Assembly: GCF_027158205.1 (NCBI RefSeq) | Contig: NZ_JAPVLU010000051.1 | Location: 1 to 47,292, forward strand | From: Streptomyces sp. H39-S7 | GTDB lineage: Bacteria; Actinomycetota; Actinomycetes; Streptomycetales; Streptomycetaceae | Reading direction: 5' to 3' | DNA: 47,292 nucleotides | Shown here: positions 16,979 to 24,831 of the stretch, piece by piece | Numbering within the stretch: position 1 is the first letter of the stretch | Layout of the letters: each line of letters opens with the position of its first letter | Translations under genes and position numbers: made by a program | The notes under the pieces: model-generated | What the model was told of the DNA's origin: nothing | Database searches by the model: none | The model's input: only the letters and a program-made list of their open reading frames with translations

Positions 16979-18214
16979 TCAGAACCAGTGCAGGCAGTGC
17001 GGGGAGCGGTCGGCGCGGAAGAGGGCGTCGGCGAGGGCGGCTGCGCCCGGGCGGTGGGCCCGGACGTGTCCGGCACGCACGAGCGTGCTCGGGGCGGTGC
17101 CGCCGAGATAGATCGAGCCCAGGTCGCTCACGTCCAGGGACAGGTCGGGCTCGCGGTCCGTCGGGACGCAGAGGGCCTTGCTGTCGCTGACGGTCAGCAG
17201 ATAGCGGCCCTGCCCACCGAGGAACGGGTCATCGACGTCGAGGACGAGCTCGCCGTCCGTGAACCAGCCGCGGGCGGTCAGCGCACGCGGGATGTCCAGC
17301 AGCCGCACCCAGAGCCAGTCGGTGTCGCCGCTCACCTGCCCGGCGCGGAAGTCCGCGAGCTGCCAGCGCAACGGGTGTTCGGGCGGGAAGTGCTTGAACA
17401 CGACCTGAGTGACCAGGTCGTGTCCGAGCACGAAACGGGCCAGGGCCGTGGATGCGGCGTCGTCGGTGGCGATGGTCTCGTCGACCGTCAGGGTGTCGGC
17501 CTCGCCGAGCGAGTAGCTGGCGTACCCGTCCGGGACGCCGTCGGCGTCCCGGTGGACGGCGACATGGCGCGGCGCCGGCGAGAGGGGAGGCTGCCCCGCG
17601 CGCGAGGCCCACCAGCGGTGCGGCCGGGACAGCGCGCCGGGCTGTGCGCGCCGGTACCGGTCGTAGACCTCCTCCAGGATCTCGCCGCACTCGGCACGGC
17701 GCAGCAGCTCGATCGAGCCGGTGTCCGAGCCGGCAGGTGGGCGTTCGTCTGCCGTTCCCCGCGCCCGGGGGAGGGCGAGGGCGGCCCGGTGGCGCGGCAC
17801 CGTCAGCTTCTGCGTGTAGGTCGCCGGTCCGTAGCCGAACCTGCGGTAGATCAGGGCCTCGGAGGCCAGCAGTACGGAGAGGAACTCCCCGCGGGCCCGG
17901 AGCTCGGTGAGCTGATGCCGCATCATCGAGCCGAGCACGCCCTGGCGTCGGTGCGTGGGCAGGACACCGACGGCGGTCACCCCTGCGGTCGGCACCAGGT
18001 TCTCACCGGGCAGGGTGAGCTCGAAGGAGTACGCGGCGGCGGTGCCGACCGGGCGCCCGTCCGCCGTCAGGGCGAGCAGGCCGCGGTCCATTTCGAGCGC
18101 CGACCACCAGAGCCCGCCCTCCTCGGTCGGGGTCTCCGGGAAGCGGCCGAACGCGGCATGGAGGGTGTGGACGAAGACGCCGAGGTCGTCGTCGGTCGTG
18201 GAACGGATCTCCAT
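16979..18214 (-). CDS. Eis-like GNAT N-acetyltransferase
   Basis: 411 residues, the length of the Eis family. The acetyl-CoA binding motif VGVLPTHRRQGVLGSMM is at about 82-98. A Tyr in RRFGYGPAT near residue 128 corresponds to the catalytic Tyr of mycobacterial Eis. A second degenerate GNAT domain and an SCP2-like C-terminal part follow, and the protein ends with an aromatic residue (HCLHWF), as expected for a family that uses the C-terminal carboxylate as base. Homologues acetylate aminoglycosides or other amines; the substrate here is unknown. The start MEIRSTTDDD was chosen over an upstream in-frame GTG because conservation starts there. Confidence 0.88.
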   Translation of the reverse strand: MEIRSTTDDDLGVFVHTLHAAFGRFPETPTEEGGLWWSALEMDRGLLALTADGRPVGTAAAYSFELTLPGENLVPTAGVTAVGVLPTHRRQGVLGSMMRHQLTELRARGEFLSVLLASEALIYRRFGYGPATYTQKLTVPRHRAALALPRARGTADERPPAGSDTGSIELLRRAECGEILEEVYDRYRRAQPGALSRPHRWWASRAGQPPLSPAPRHVAVHRDADGVPDGYASYSLGEADTLTVDETIATDDAASTALARFVLGHDLVTQVVFKHFPPEHPLRWQLADFRAGQVSGDTDWLWVRLLDIPRALTARGWFTDGELVLDVDDPFLGGQGRYLLTVSDSKALCVPTDREPDLSLDVSDLGSIYLGGTAPSTLVRAGHVRAHRPGAAALADALFRADRSPHCLHWF

Positions 18215-18364
18215 CGCTGCCGCTGCCTTCCTCGGAATTCGGCACCACGACGCGATGCCCCGCCACAGTGCAGCGTTGACCTGTGGCCGGGTCAAGCGAA
18301 TTACGGCTGGGTCCGCGCCCGCCGGCTGGGCCCGCGCCCGCCGCCTGCGCGGGTCAAGCGCGGT

Positions 18365-18577
18365 TCACATTCCGCTGTCCTCGGCGAGGGTGTGGGCGAC
18401 GAGGGCGTTGGCGTGGCCGTGGCCCAGACCGTGCTCGGTCTTGAGCCACGCGACGAGCTCCATGTGCTTGCTCAGGGGCGAGGAGCGGATCAGGTCTTTC
18501 CACTCGGCGATCGGCCGGCCGTGCTTCGCCTCGATCGAGGGGAAGTAGCTGGCGGGGCCCTTCGCGGGTTCGGTCAT
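18365..18577 (-). CDS. DUF4287 domain-containing small protein
   Basis: 70 residues, nearly all DUF4287: SYFPSIEAKHGRPIAEWKDLI, then HMELVAWLKTEHGLGHGHANALVAHTL. The helical C-terminal part resembles a small HhH/KTEHGxGHGHANALV motif conserved in stand-alone proteins of this type. Function unknown. The ATG was chosen at the start of conservation; the 125 bp upstream hold the terminator of the next gene. Confidence 0.8.
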   Translation of the reverse strand: MTEPAKGPASYFPSIEAKHGRPIAEWKDLIRSSPLSKHMELVAWLKTEHGLGHGHANALVAHTLAEDSGM

Positions 18578-18702
18578 GTTGCCGGGTTCCGTCCGTTCGC
18601 GGTTGATGATCGTCCATTGTCTCCGCGCGGACGGTGATGGCAAGAGGGGGGCGGCTACCGCTGCGTCGATGGCGATCGGCACGACGCGGGCCGGGAAACG
18701 CG

Positions 18703-18732
18703 TTCGGCCCCCTCCGCGAGGAGGGGGCCGAA
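18703..18732 (-). terminator. Strong intrinsic-type hairpin after the small secreted protein gene
   Basis: A perfect 13-bp stem (TTCGGCCCCCTCC with GGAGGGGGCCGAA) is closed by a GCGA tetraloop of the GNRA type. It starts 11 bases after the stop codon of the minus-strand gene. No long T-run follows, as usual in Streptomyces. Confidence 0.8.
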
Positions 18733-18743
18733 CTGTCACGCGG

Positions 18744-19094
18744 TCAGTGGTCGCTGTCGCCCGAGTGCTCGCTCACCATCATGAACTCGCCGTGCGCCCG
18801 CGTGATGCCGTACGGGCCCCCACGGTTGGCGTACGAGGCCGCCGCGCTGCTCGCCTCTCCGGCGTAGTCACGCTTGTCGTGGCCGCCCACGTAGCTGCTC
18901 CCGTGCGCGAACCCGGCGTGCGCGTAGGTGATGCCGAACGGGCCGCCGCGGTTCGCGTACGAGAAGTTCCCGCTGGCGGTCTCGCGGCCGGCGCTGTCTC
19001 CGTTGTCGTGGCCATGCGCGGAGGCGGTGCCTGAGGCCAGGAAAGTGGCGGCGGCGATGCCGGCCAGCGTGAGGGCAATGCGACGGGTGTTCAT
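18744..19094 (-). CDS. Small secreted protein with duplicated YANRGGPxGIT motif
   Basis: 116 residues. An N-terminal signal peptide (MNTRRIALTLAGIAAATFLASGTASA, probable cleavage after ASA near residue 26) precedes a hydrophilic Gly/His/Ser-rich mature part of about 90 residues. Two copies of a motif are visible: SYANRGGPFGITYAHAGF and SYANRGGPYGITRAHGEF, about 44 residues apart. There are no cysteines. The strong 13-bp terminator hairpin and the G-rich leader near the ATG suggest high expression. I do not recognise a characterised family; an extracellular structural or signalling role is possible but unsupported. Confidence 0.75.
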   Translation of the reverse strand: MNTRRIALTLAGIAAATFLASGTASAHGHDNGDSAGRETASGNFSYANRGGPFGITYAHAGFAHGSSYVGGHDKRDYAGEASSAAASYANRGGPYGITRAHGEFMMVSEHSGDSDH

Positions 19095-19279
19095 ATCTCT
19101 CCTTGTGTGAATGGGGGGGGCTCGCTTCCACCATCACCCGCGCCCGCGGACCACCTCGCGGCGACCCGCCCACCTGTCATTCGAATGGATGTCGGCAGGG
19201 GTCGTCCTGCGTGGGCGGACCGCCCGCTTCGCCGCGCCCTCGGGGATCGGCTCAGCAGGCAGGCATTGCCGCCGGGTGG

Positions 19280-19651
19280 TCACGGCGTGGGCGGTGTGCC
19301 GGGGTCGGGGGTGGCGTTCCAGGCTTCGGGCAGGCCGGCGTGGATGGTGAAGATGCGCGCGGCACCCGTGATCGAGAGCAGGCGCAGCATCTGCTGGGAC
19401 GGTGCGACGAGGATCAGATCGCCGCCGGCTTCCTGGGCGCGGCGGCGTAGGCGAATGAGGGCGTTGAGGCCGGAGGAGTCGCAGAAGGTGATGCCCGTCA
19501 GGTCCATGATCACGGTGGGGTGGCTGCCGAGGACGTCTTCCACCGTGGGGTAGAGGACGGGGGCGGTGTGCAGGTCCAGGTCGCCGGCGAGTGAGAAGGC
19601 GGCTGTCTGCCCGCGGGTGCCGGCGGTGTCGACGCGCAGCGTGGTGGTCAT
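19280..19651 (-). CDS. STAS-domain anti-sigma factor antagonist
   Basis: 123 residues making one STAS domain: FSLAGDLDLHTAPVLYPTV, then VIMDLTGITFCDSSGLNAL with the phosphorylatable Ser of the DSSG motif at about residue 59/60, then GGDLILVAPSQQMLRLLSITG. In partner-switching, the unphosphorylated form binds an anti-sigma kinase and frees a sigma factor. The upstream gene encodes a PP2C-type phosphatase that could dephosphorylate it; the two overlap as ATGA. No kinase or sigma factor gene is nearby. Confidence 0.92.
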   Translation of the reverse strand: MTTTLRVDTAGTRGQTAAFSLAGDLDLHTAPVLYPTVEDVLGSHPTVIMDLTGITFCDSSGLNALIRLRRRAQEAGGDLILVAPSQQMLRLLSITGAARIFTIHAGLPEAWNATPDPGTPPTP

Positions 19652-20931
19652 GACTGGCTGCTTTCGGGATCGAGGGGGGCGTGGTCGCGGGACGGGAGTC
19701 CTGTCAGGACGGCCGCCGGGTGCGTGTTGTCCAGGGCGGGACCGAGCCATTCGCACATCAGGATGGTGGCGTCGTCCTGGAGATGCCCGTCGTGGTAGTC
19801 GAGGACGGCCCGGATGAGGCGGCGCAGGGTTTCGGGGACCGGCAGGCCCTCGGCCTCTCCACGGATGAGGAAGTCGGTGAAGCGTTCGAGGCCGAAGACG
19901 CTTTTGTCGGGGCGGCGGGCTTCGGTGATGCCGTCGGTGTAGAGCACGATGCGGTCACCCGGTTCCAGCTGTTCGCGGCAGACGGTGCTGGGCAGTCCGA
20001 GGTTGGTGCCCATGGGGTGGCCCGGGGGGCACTTGAGGTGACGGCTCCACTGCTTGCCGCGGATGATGATCGGCGGGTGATGGCCGCGGTTGACCCAGTC
20101 CAGCTCGCCGGTGCGGGTGTCGAGAGTGGCGAGGATGCCAGTGACGTAGCGTCGCTCGTCGTACTGCGCCATCAGAGCGGTCTCCATCGCGTCGCCCTTG
20201 GCGACCAGATCGGCGCCCTGCCGGCGGGAGTTGCGGCAGGCCCCCAGGGCCAGGGCCGCGCACAGACCGGCGGCCGTGTCATGGCCCATGGCGTCGCAGA
20301 GCGTCAGATGGACCAGGGGACCGTCGATGGCGTACTCGTAGACATCGCCGCTCACCGCGTAGGCCGGCTCCAGCGACGCGGCGATCACCACACGTCCGTC
20401 GGCGTACGTGCGCGGCGGCATCAGGTTCCACGCCATCTCGGCGCCCAGGGTCAGGGGCTCCGTCCGCGTCAGCCGGGCGAGCGTGTCGCTGGAGACCCGC
20501 TTGGCGCTGATCATCAGTGCCAGAAGGGCGGCGAGGCGGTCGACGTCCTCGCGGGCGCGGGCGTCGTCGTGGGCGGAGCGCACGCGCAGCAGCCCCAGGC
20601 GCTCGGTGCCGTCCACCAAGGGCACCCACCAGTCGCCGCGACCCCTCTGCGGTGTGGCGGGCGTCAGGCGCCCGTACTGGTAGGCACGCCCGGGCGCCGT
20701 GCCCTCGATGCGAATGTCCCTTTCGGTGTCCGGAGGGGGCCCGCCGGGGCCGGTCAGCAGGTGCAGCTCCTGGCGGCCCAGATCGGCGACGTAGATGAGC
20801 ACGCCAGTGAGACCCGCGGCCCGGGAGTAGTCGCCGACCCTGTCCGGCAAGGCGTCGAGGGGCATCAGGTGGCTGGCGTTCAGCAGACCGGCAAGCATCG
20901 CCCGTCCGCCCGCCTCGCGGTCCACGTCCAC
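19648..20931 (-). CDS. PP2C/SpoIIE-type serine phosphatase with N-terminal GAF-like sensor
   Basis: About 427 residues. Residues ~15-165 look like a GAF-type sensor (VGDYSRAAGLTGVLIYVADLG, TERLGLLRVRS). The C-terminal half is a SpoIIE/PP2C phosphatase with the metal-binding motifs SGDVYEYA, LCDAMGHDTAAG, VNRGHHPP, LYTDGITEARR and DDATILM. It should dephosphorylate the STAS antagonist encoded downstream. Several starts are possible; GTG 20931 has GAGGAG eight bases upstream, while GTG 20955 follows an A/G-rich stretch. The upstream region faces a divergent small gene. Confidence 0.85.
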   Translation of the reverse strand: MDVDREAGGRAMLAGLLNASHLMPLDALPDRVGDYSRAAGLTGVLIYVADLGRQELHLLTGPGGPPPDTERDIRIEGTAPGRAYQYGRLTPATPQRGRGDWWVPLVDGTERLGLLRVRSAHDDARAREDVDRLAALLALMISAKRVSSDTLARLTRTEPLTLGAEMAWNLMPPRTYADGRVVIAASLEPAYAVSGDVYEYAIDGPLVHLTLCDAMGHDTAAGLCAALALGACRNSRRQGADLVAKGDAMETALMAQYDERRYVTGILATLDTRTGELDWVNRGHHPPIIIRGKQWSRHLKCPPGHPMGTNLGLPSTVCREQLEPGDRIVLYTDGITEARRPDKSVFGLERFTDFLIRGEAEGLPVPETLRRLIRAVLDYHDGHLQDDATILMCEWLGPALDNTHPAAVLTGLPSRDHAPLDPESSQS

Positions 20932-21096
20932 GCCCGCTCCTCCTCGCCCGTCCACCCCCTCTCCCTCTGGTACCCGGGATGCCGCACCGCATCACAGGGG
21001 TGCGGTCGGCAGCGGGGGCGCCCGTCGGCTCAGGCCTGGTCGCGCCCGGGTGTATTAATTCGCACAAATATTCGAACATATGCGAGACTGCTCGAC

Positions 21097-21351
21097 ATGA
21101 GACGCGAATTTCCGCTCGATCTCCTCCAGGCCCAGCGCGACTGGTACACCACCTACCGACTCCTGGCCGAAGCCCGTGGCACGCAGATCGCCGCGCTGCG
21201 CCAACGGCTGCAGCGGCTGTCGGTCCGCATCGCCGCGCATCCGCACTGGACGACGCTGCTCGACGGTCCCGCGGCACGTATGGAGCTCAAGCAGCAGGCC
21301 TGGTGCGCTGCCGCGGCCGGCAGCGCACCCTCGGCGGGCGGCACACCGTAG
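21097..21351 (+). CDS. Small hypothetical protein
   Basis: 84 residues, rich in Arg, Ala, Leu and Gln, probably two or three amphipathic helices (LLQAQRDWYTTYRLLAEA, QIAALRQRLQRLSVRI) with HPHWTTLLDGPAARMELKQQAW. No membrane segment or known domain. The stretch just upstream is unusually AT-rich for this genome (21055-21086), as expected for a promoter. Divergent from the PP2C gene. Assigned as a gene on promoter context and amino-acid composition; could be a non-DNA-binding regulator partner. Confidence 0.55.
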   Translation: MRREFPLDLLQAQRDWYTTYRLLAEARGTQIAALRQRLQRLSVRIAAHPHWTTLLDGPAARMELKQQAWCAAAAGSAPSAGGTP

Positions 21352-21393
21352 ACGGTGGGTCGTCGCGCTGTCGCGCGGGGCAGTCGCGCCGCG

Positions 21394-21855
21394 TCAGTCC
21401 AGGCAGAACTCGTTGCCTTCCGGGTCGGTCATCACGATGAGGCCGGCGCTCATCGGGGGAGCGGGCTCATCGCGGCGTACTCTCGTCGCCCCCAGGGCGA
21501 CGAGGCGGTCGCATTCGGTCTCCAGCGCCGCCATCCGTCCCTCGCCCTGCAGACCGGGCGCCGCACGGATGTCGAGGTGGACGCGGTTCTTGGCGATCTT
21601 GTCCTCCGGCACCTGCTGGAAGAACACCCGTGGGCCGTGGCCGTCCGGGTCCTCGATGGCCGATCTCGAGTTGCGCTGCTCCTCCGGCACGCCGATCCGC
21701 GCGAGGAAGTCGTCCCAGGCGGCCAGGGGGTCGGCGCCCTCCGGCAGGTCGACGCCGGGCGGCCCGGGATGGACGTAGCCCAGTACCTCGAGCCAGAAGG
21801 AGGACAGCGCCCGCGGATCGTGGGCGTCGAAGGTGACCTGAAGATGACGGCTCAT
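21394..21855 (-). CDS. VOC/glyoxalase-like domain protein
   Basis: 153 residues. Two beta-alpha-beta-beta-beta units: VTFDAHDPRALSSFWLEVLGYV at the start and DIRAAPGL...VRRDEP...VMTDPEGNEFCLD at the end, the latter the classic C-terminal VOC motif. These small proteins bind a metal or ligand and act as dioxygenases, isomerases or sequestering resistance proteins; the exact role is unknown. Its ATG overlaps the stop of the DinB gene (ATGA), so it is the second gene of the operon. Confidence 0.88.
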   Translation of the reverse strand: MSRHLQVTFDAHDPRALSSFWLEVLGYVHPGPPGVDLPEGADPLAAWDDFLARIGVPEEQRNSRSAIEDPDGHGPRVFFQQVPEDKIAKNRVHLDIRAAPGLQGEGRMAALETECDRLVALGATRVRRDEPAPPMSAGLIVMTDPEGNEFCLD

Positions 21856-22439
21856 CGTGTTGCTCCGTTGGTAGCGGGATTCGCGTGCGGATAGAGGTCG
21901 CGCAGCAGACACACCTCCGACAGATGGTGGATCAGCTCGCGGTGGATGTGCAGCACCAGATCCGCCATGGTCGCCTCCGGGAAGGGCTCCTTCGGGCCGG
22001 CCGGGACCCGCAGTCCAGCCTCGCCGAGGCCGCGCACCCCGGCCAGCCAGACGTCCAGCTGGGTCTCGAGCTGGTCCAGTGCGGTGGCCGCGCCGCCGGC
22101 GTACTCCCAGCTCTCGTACGACGCCTCCGGCGCTCCGAAGTGCGCCGCGTTGCGCGCGGCGAGCAGGCCGACGATGACGTGGCCGAGCCGCCAGGCGATC
22201 GTGGTGAAGACGGCCGGAACCGGCTGCGGGAAGGCGAAGTCGATGGTGAAGTCCCCGGAGCCGGCCTGCACGGGCGCCGTCGAGCTGCCGCGCGGCCGCA
22301 CACTCCAGGCGTCCGGCACCGGAGACCAGAAGTACTCGTCGTCGCTGAGCCCGGCCAGCCGGGCCCGGAGCTGATGGTTCCAGTGGACCTCCCACTGCTC
22401 GCGCAGCGTCCGGTTCATGTCGAGTTCGATTGCGTCCAT
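21852..22439 (-). CDS. DinB/YfiT-like family protein
   Basis: 195 residues, four-helix-bundle DinB-like protein: LREQWEVHWNHQLRARLAGLSDDEYFWSP at the start, TIAWRLGHVIVGLLAARNAAHFG in the middle and LVLHIHRELIHHLSEVCLLRDLY at the end, with conserved His residues likely to hold a metal. DinB-fold proteins in actinomycetes include bacillithiol/mycothiol-dependent enzymes, but no substrate can be assigned. The start codon lies inside a perfect 20-bp inverted repeat shared with the divergent WYL regulator gene, which therefore probably controls this operon. Confidence 0.85.
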   Translation of the reverse strand: MDAIELDMNRTLREQWEVHWNHQLRARLAGLSDDEYFWSPVPDAWSVRPRGSSTAPVQAGSGDFTIDFAFPQPVPAVFTTIAWRLGHVIVGLLAARNAAHFGAPEASYESWEYAGGAATALDQLETQLDVWLAGVRGLGEAGLRVPAGPKEPFPEATMADLVLHIHRELIHHLSEVCLLRDLYPHANPATNGATR

Positions 22440-22508
22440 GACGTCACCCTGACATCACAGGCGGACAGGATCGGTCCGCTATCTCTGGCAGGGTGACGTC
22501 ATGGACGC
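22432..22508. promoter_or_regulatory. 20-bp perfect inverted repeat spanning both divergent start codons
   Basis: The arms 22432-22451 and 22489-22508 are exact reverse complements over 20 bp, separated by 37 bp. Each arm contains the ATG of one of the two divergent genes, so both proteins begin Met-Asp-Ala and have identical sequence just upstream of the ATG. Inside the spacer is a second small palindrome, GCGGAC(N6)GTCCGC-like (22461-22480). This is a candidate binding site for the WYL regulator on both promoters. Confidence 0.7.
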
Positions 22509-23496
22509 GGCAAGCGGTGAAGAGCGGGGTACGACGGAGCGGGTGCTCACCCTGCTCGGGCTGCTGCAGCAGCGGCGGGTCTGGACCGGTCCCGAGCTCG
22601 CCGACCGGCTCGGGGTCACCCCGCGCACGGTACGGCGTGATGTCGGGCGCCTGCGCACGCTCGGCTATCCGGTACACGCCGGCCAGGGGGTCGGCGGCGG
22701 CTACCGGCTCGGCCCGGGGCAGGAACTGCCGCCGCTGCTGCTCGACGATCAGGAGGCGATCGCCACCGCGGTCTCGCTGCTCGTCGGCGCGGGCGGTGCG
22801 GTCGCCGGAGCCGGCGACGCCGCGCTGCGGGCGCTGACCAAACTCGACCAGGTGCTGCCCACCCGGCTGCGGCACGAGGTGCGCGCGCTCTCCGGCTCGG
22901 TGGAGTCCTTCGACGGGGGCCGCACGCCCGTCGATCCCGAGGTGCTCATGACGCTGGCCCGGGCCTGCCGCGACGAGGTGGAGGCCGGTTTCGACTACCC
23001 GTCCGGGAACGAGGTGCGACGGCGGCGGGTCGAGCCCTACCGTTTGGTCGCCTCCGACCGGCGCTGGTACCTCTTCGCCCACGACCTCGACCGCGACGGC
23101 TGGCGCAGCTTCCGCGTCGACCGGATGACCGAGGTGTCGGCACGGGCCTGGCGCTTCCGTCCGCGCGCGGCCCCCGACGCGGCGGCGTACGTGCAGGAGG
23201 GCGTGGCGAGCCGGGTCTACGAACACCAGGCGCGCTTCCTCGTGCACGCGCCGGCCGACACGGTGCGCGCGCAGATCCCGGCGTCGGCGGCCGTCGTACG
23301 CCGGCGGGGGAGTGGACGGTGCGAGGTGCTCAGTGGCGCCGCCGACCTCGACGCCGTGCTCATGCACGTCCTTCTGCTGGGGCACGACTTCGAGGTACTC
23401 GACCCTCCGGAACTCAAGAGCCGCTGCCACACGCTGGCGAAGAGACTGCGGGCGGCCGGGGCGACGACCGCACCCGTGCCGGGCTCGGAGGCCTGA
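22501..23496 (+). CDS. YafY/WYL-domain transcriptional regulator
   Basis: 331 residues. N-terminal HTH_11-type winged helix (TTERVLTLLGLLQQRRVWTGPELADRLGVTPRTVRRDVGRLRTLGYPV), then a WYL sensor domain at about 145-215 (VEPYRLVASDRRWYLFAHDLDRDGWRSFRVDRM) and a WCX-type C-terminal domain. WYL proteins sense ligands, often nucleic-acid-derived. The short distance to the divergent DinB/VOC operon and the shared inverted repeat argue for local control. No Shine-Dalgarno is visible upstream, so the mRNA may be nearly leaderless. Confidence 0.9.
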   Translation: MDAASGEERGTTERVLTLLGLLQQRRVWTGPELADRLGVTPRTVRRDVGRLRTLGYPVHAGQGVGGGYRLGPGQELPPLLLDDQEAIATAVSLLVGAGGAVAGAGDAALRALTKLDQVLPTRLRHEVRALSGSVESFDGGRTPVDPEVLMTLARACRDEVEAGFDYPSGNEVRRRRVEPYRLVASDRRWYLFAHDLDRDGWRSFRVDRMTEVSARAWRFRPRAAPDAAAYVQEGVASRVYEHQARFLVHAPADTVRAQIPASAAVVRRRGSGRCEVLSGAADLDAVLMHVLLLGHDFEVLDPPELKSRCHTLAKRLRAAGATTAPVPGSEA

Positions 23497-23680
23497 GCCG
23501 CGAAAACCGGTGGAGCGGAGTCGCTGTGCGCCACTACCGTGCTGCGGAACCGAGTCGTCAAGTCCAGGACGTGCCGTTGTACACCGTGTGAGACCCCCCG
23601 AGCGCTGATTCGTCGCGCGTCGCGCCTGCGCGCCGTGCTGCTTTTTGCTGCGGACTTCTCACTGAAACCGGTGTACTTCT

Positions 23681-24229
23681 GTGCTCAACACCTGGGTGGT
23701 CATGCCCACCTGCCTTCCGCTCGTCCTCCGCCGTTGCCACGCGTGCGGGTCCGACCGCTTCCGGACGAGCGGCAAATTTCGCGTCAACGCCAACCACAAG
23801 CTCATCGACGCCTGGCTCCTCGCGCTCTGCACCGCTTGCGGGGAAACGGCGAAGCTCACGGTCCTGGAGCGGATACATGTGCGCTCCGTACGGCCCGAGT
23901 TGCTCGACCGGCTGCATGACAACGACCCCGGCCTGGCAGCTGAGCTGCTCCAGGATCCGGTCGTGCGGCACCGCAACCGCATCGCCCTCGACTGGGACAA
24001 CGCCTGGCGTCTCGACACCGGTGGATCGGACCACCTGGACCGTGAGGTGATCGACGTCTCGGTCCGCTTCGCGGCCCGGATCCCTGTCCGGCCGGTGCGA
24101 CTGATCGATGAAGGCTGCGGCCTGTCGCGGGCGGAGGTCGAAAGAGCGATCACGGAAGGGAAGCTCGTCGCGGCGGTACGGCTGAGCGGCAAGCTCTCCG
24201 GCGACTTCACCTTCACGCTCAAGCGCTGA
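23681..24229 (+). CDS. DUF1062 domain-containing protein
   Basis: 182 residues, full-length DUF1062: LNTWVVMPTCLPLVLRRC at the start, two Cys pairs (CHAC at about 19-22 and CTAC at about 50-53) that could hold zinc, FRTSGKFRVNANHKLIDAWLL between them, and a C-terminal helix-rich part with LSRAEVERAITEG. The GTG start was chosen because the W-V-V-x-P-T motif near the family start follows directly. No Shine-Dalgarno. Function unknown; a nucleic-acid-binding role is only a guess. Confidence 0.85.
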   Translation: MLNTWVVMPTCLPLVLRRCHACGSDRFRTSGKFRVNANHKLIDAWLLALCTACGETAKLTVLERIHVRSVRPELLDRLHDNDPGLAAELLQDPVVRHRNRIALDWDNAWRLDTGGSDHLDREVIDVSVRFAARIPVRPVRLIDEGCGLSRAEVERAITEGKLVAAVRLSGKLSGDFTFTLKR

Positions 24230-24246
24230 GCCCTCCCCGGGTTCCG

Positions 24247-24279
24247 GGGCCTGTCCGGCAGATTCCGCCGGACAGGCCC
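24247..24279 (+). terminator. Strong hairpin terminator after the DUF1062 gene
   Basis: A perfect 13-bp stem (GGGCCTGTCCGGC with GCCGGACAGGCCC) closes a 7-nt loop, 17 bases after the stop codon. It lies directly upstream of the next start codon, so it separates the two transcripts. Confidence 0.75.
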
Positions 24280-24291
24280 TAACCTGGCCTG

Positions 24292-24795
24292 ATGACGCAG
24301 CCAGCGAGCACCGTTGTGCTGATGTGCGGTCCTCCGGGGGCGGGCAAGACCACGTACGCGATGGCCCTGGTGCGCCGCGGTTACGTCCGACTCTCGATCG
24401 ACGAGGTGGTCTGGCGGCGGATCGGGGGCCGTGACGCCGGCCTGGTGCTGGAGACGGAGAGGTACGACGAGCTCAGGAACCAGGTGCGGCAGGAGCAGCG
24501 GCGGGAGTTGGTCGAGTTGATGCGTACCGGACGGGACGTGGTGGTGGACTACAGCTTCTGGAGCCGCGCCGCTCGCGACGAGTACAAGGCGATCGTGGAG
24601 CGTCACGGCTGCCACTGGGAACTGGTGCACCTGAAGGCGGACCGGGCGACGCTGGAGCGCCGCCTGGCGGTCCGCAACCGCGAGGAGGGGGCCAACGCCG
24701 TCACCGTGGACGAAGGCCTGCTCAACCGCTACCTGGCCGATTTCGAGGAGCCGGACGGCGAGGGCGAGCAGGTCCGGCGACAGACGTGGGGTTGA
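24292..24795 (+). CDS. AAA/P-loop kinase-like protein
   Basis: 167 residues. P-loop GPPGAGKTT at about 13-21, a lid-region motif SIDEVVWRRIGG, and DVVVDYSFWSRAARDEY as the Walker-B-like region, followed by HLKADRATLERRLAVRN. This pattern matches small P-loop kinases of the AAA_33/zeta-toxin-like group. Many phosphorylate nucleotides, sugars or peptidoglycan precursors; no partner antitoxin is visible. A TAACCT box 7-8 bases before the ATG suggests a leaderless transcript. It converges with the GH3 gene. Confidence 0.8.
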   Translation: MTQPASTVVLMCGPPGAGKTTYAMALVRRGYVRLSIDEVVWRRIGGRDAGLVLETERYDELRNQVRQEQRRELVELMRTGRDVVVDYSFWSRAARDEYKAIVERHGCHWELVHLKADRATLERRLAVRNREEGANAVTVDEGLLNRYLADFEEPDGEGEQVRRQTWG

Positions 24796-24831
24796 TGGCC
24801 ACGGCCCATCCCGGCGAGGGCTCGTGCAGGC

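Noticed and set aside
19681..21351. Plus-strand frame of 556 codons over the STAS/PP2C genes
   Set aside because: Shadow of the STAS/PP2C pair; only the last 84 codons look like a separate protein.
23512..23591. Short frame ending in VRHYRAAEPSRQVQDVPLYTV
   Set aside because: Looks a little like a protein C-terminus but no family could be recognised; it is the tail of a frame that mainly shadows the WYL gene.
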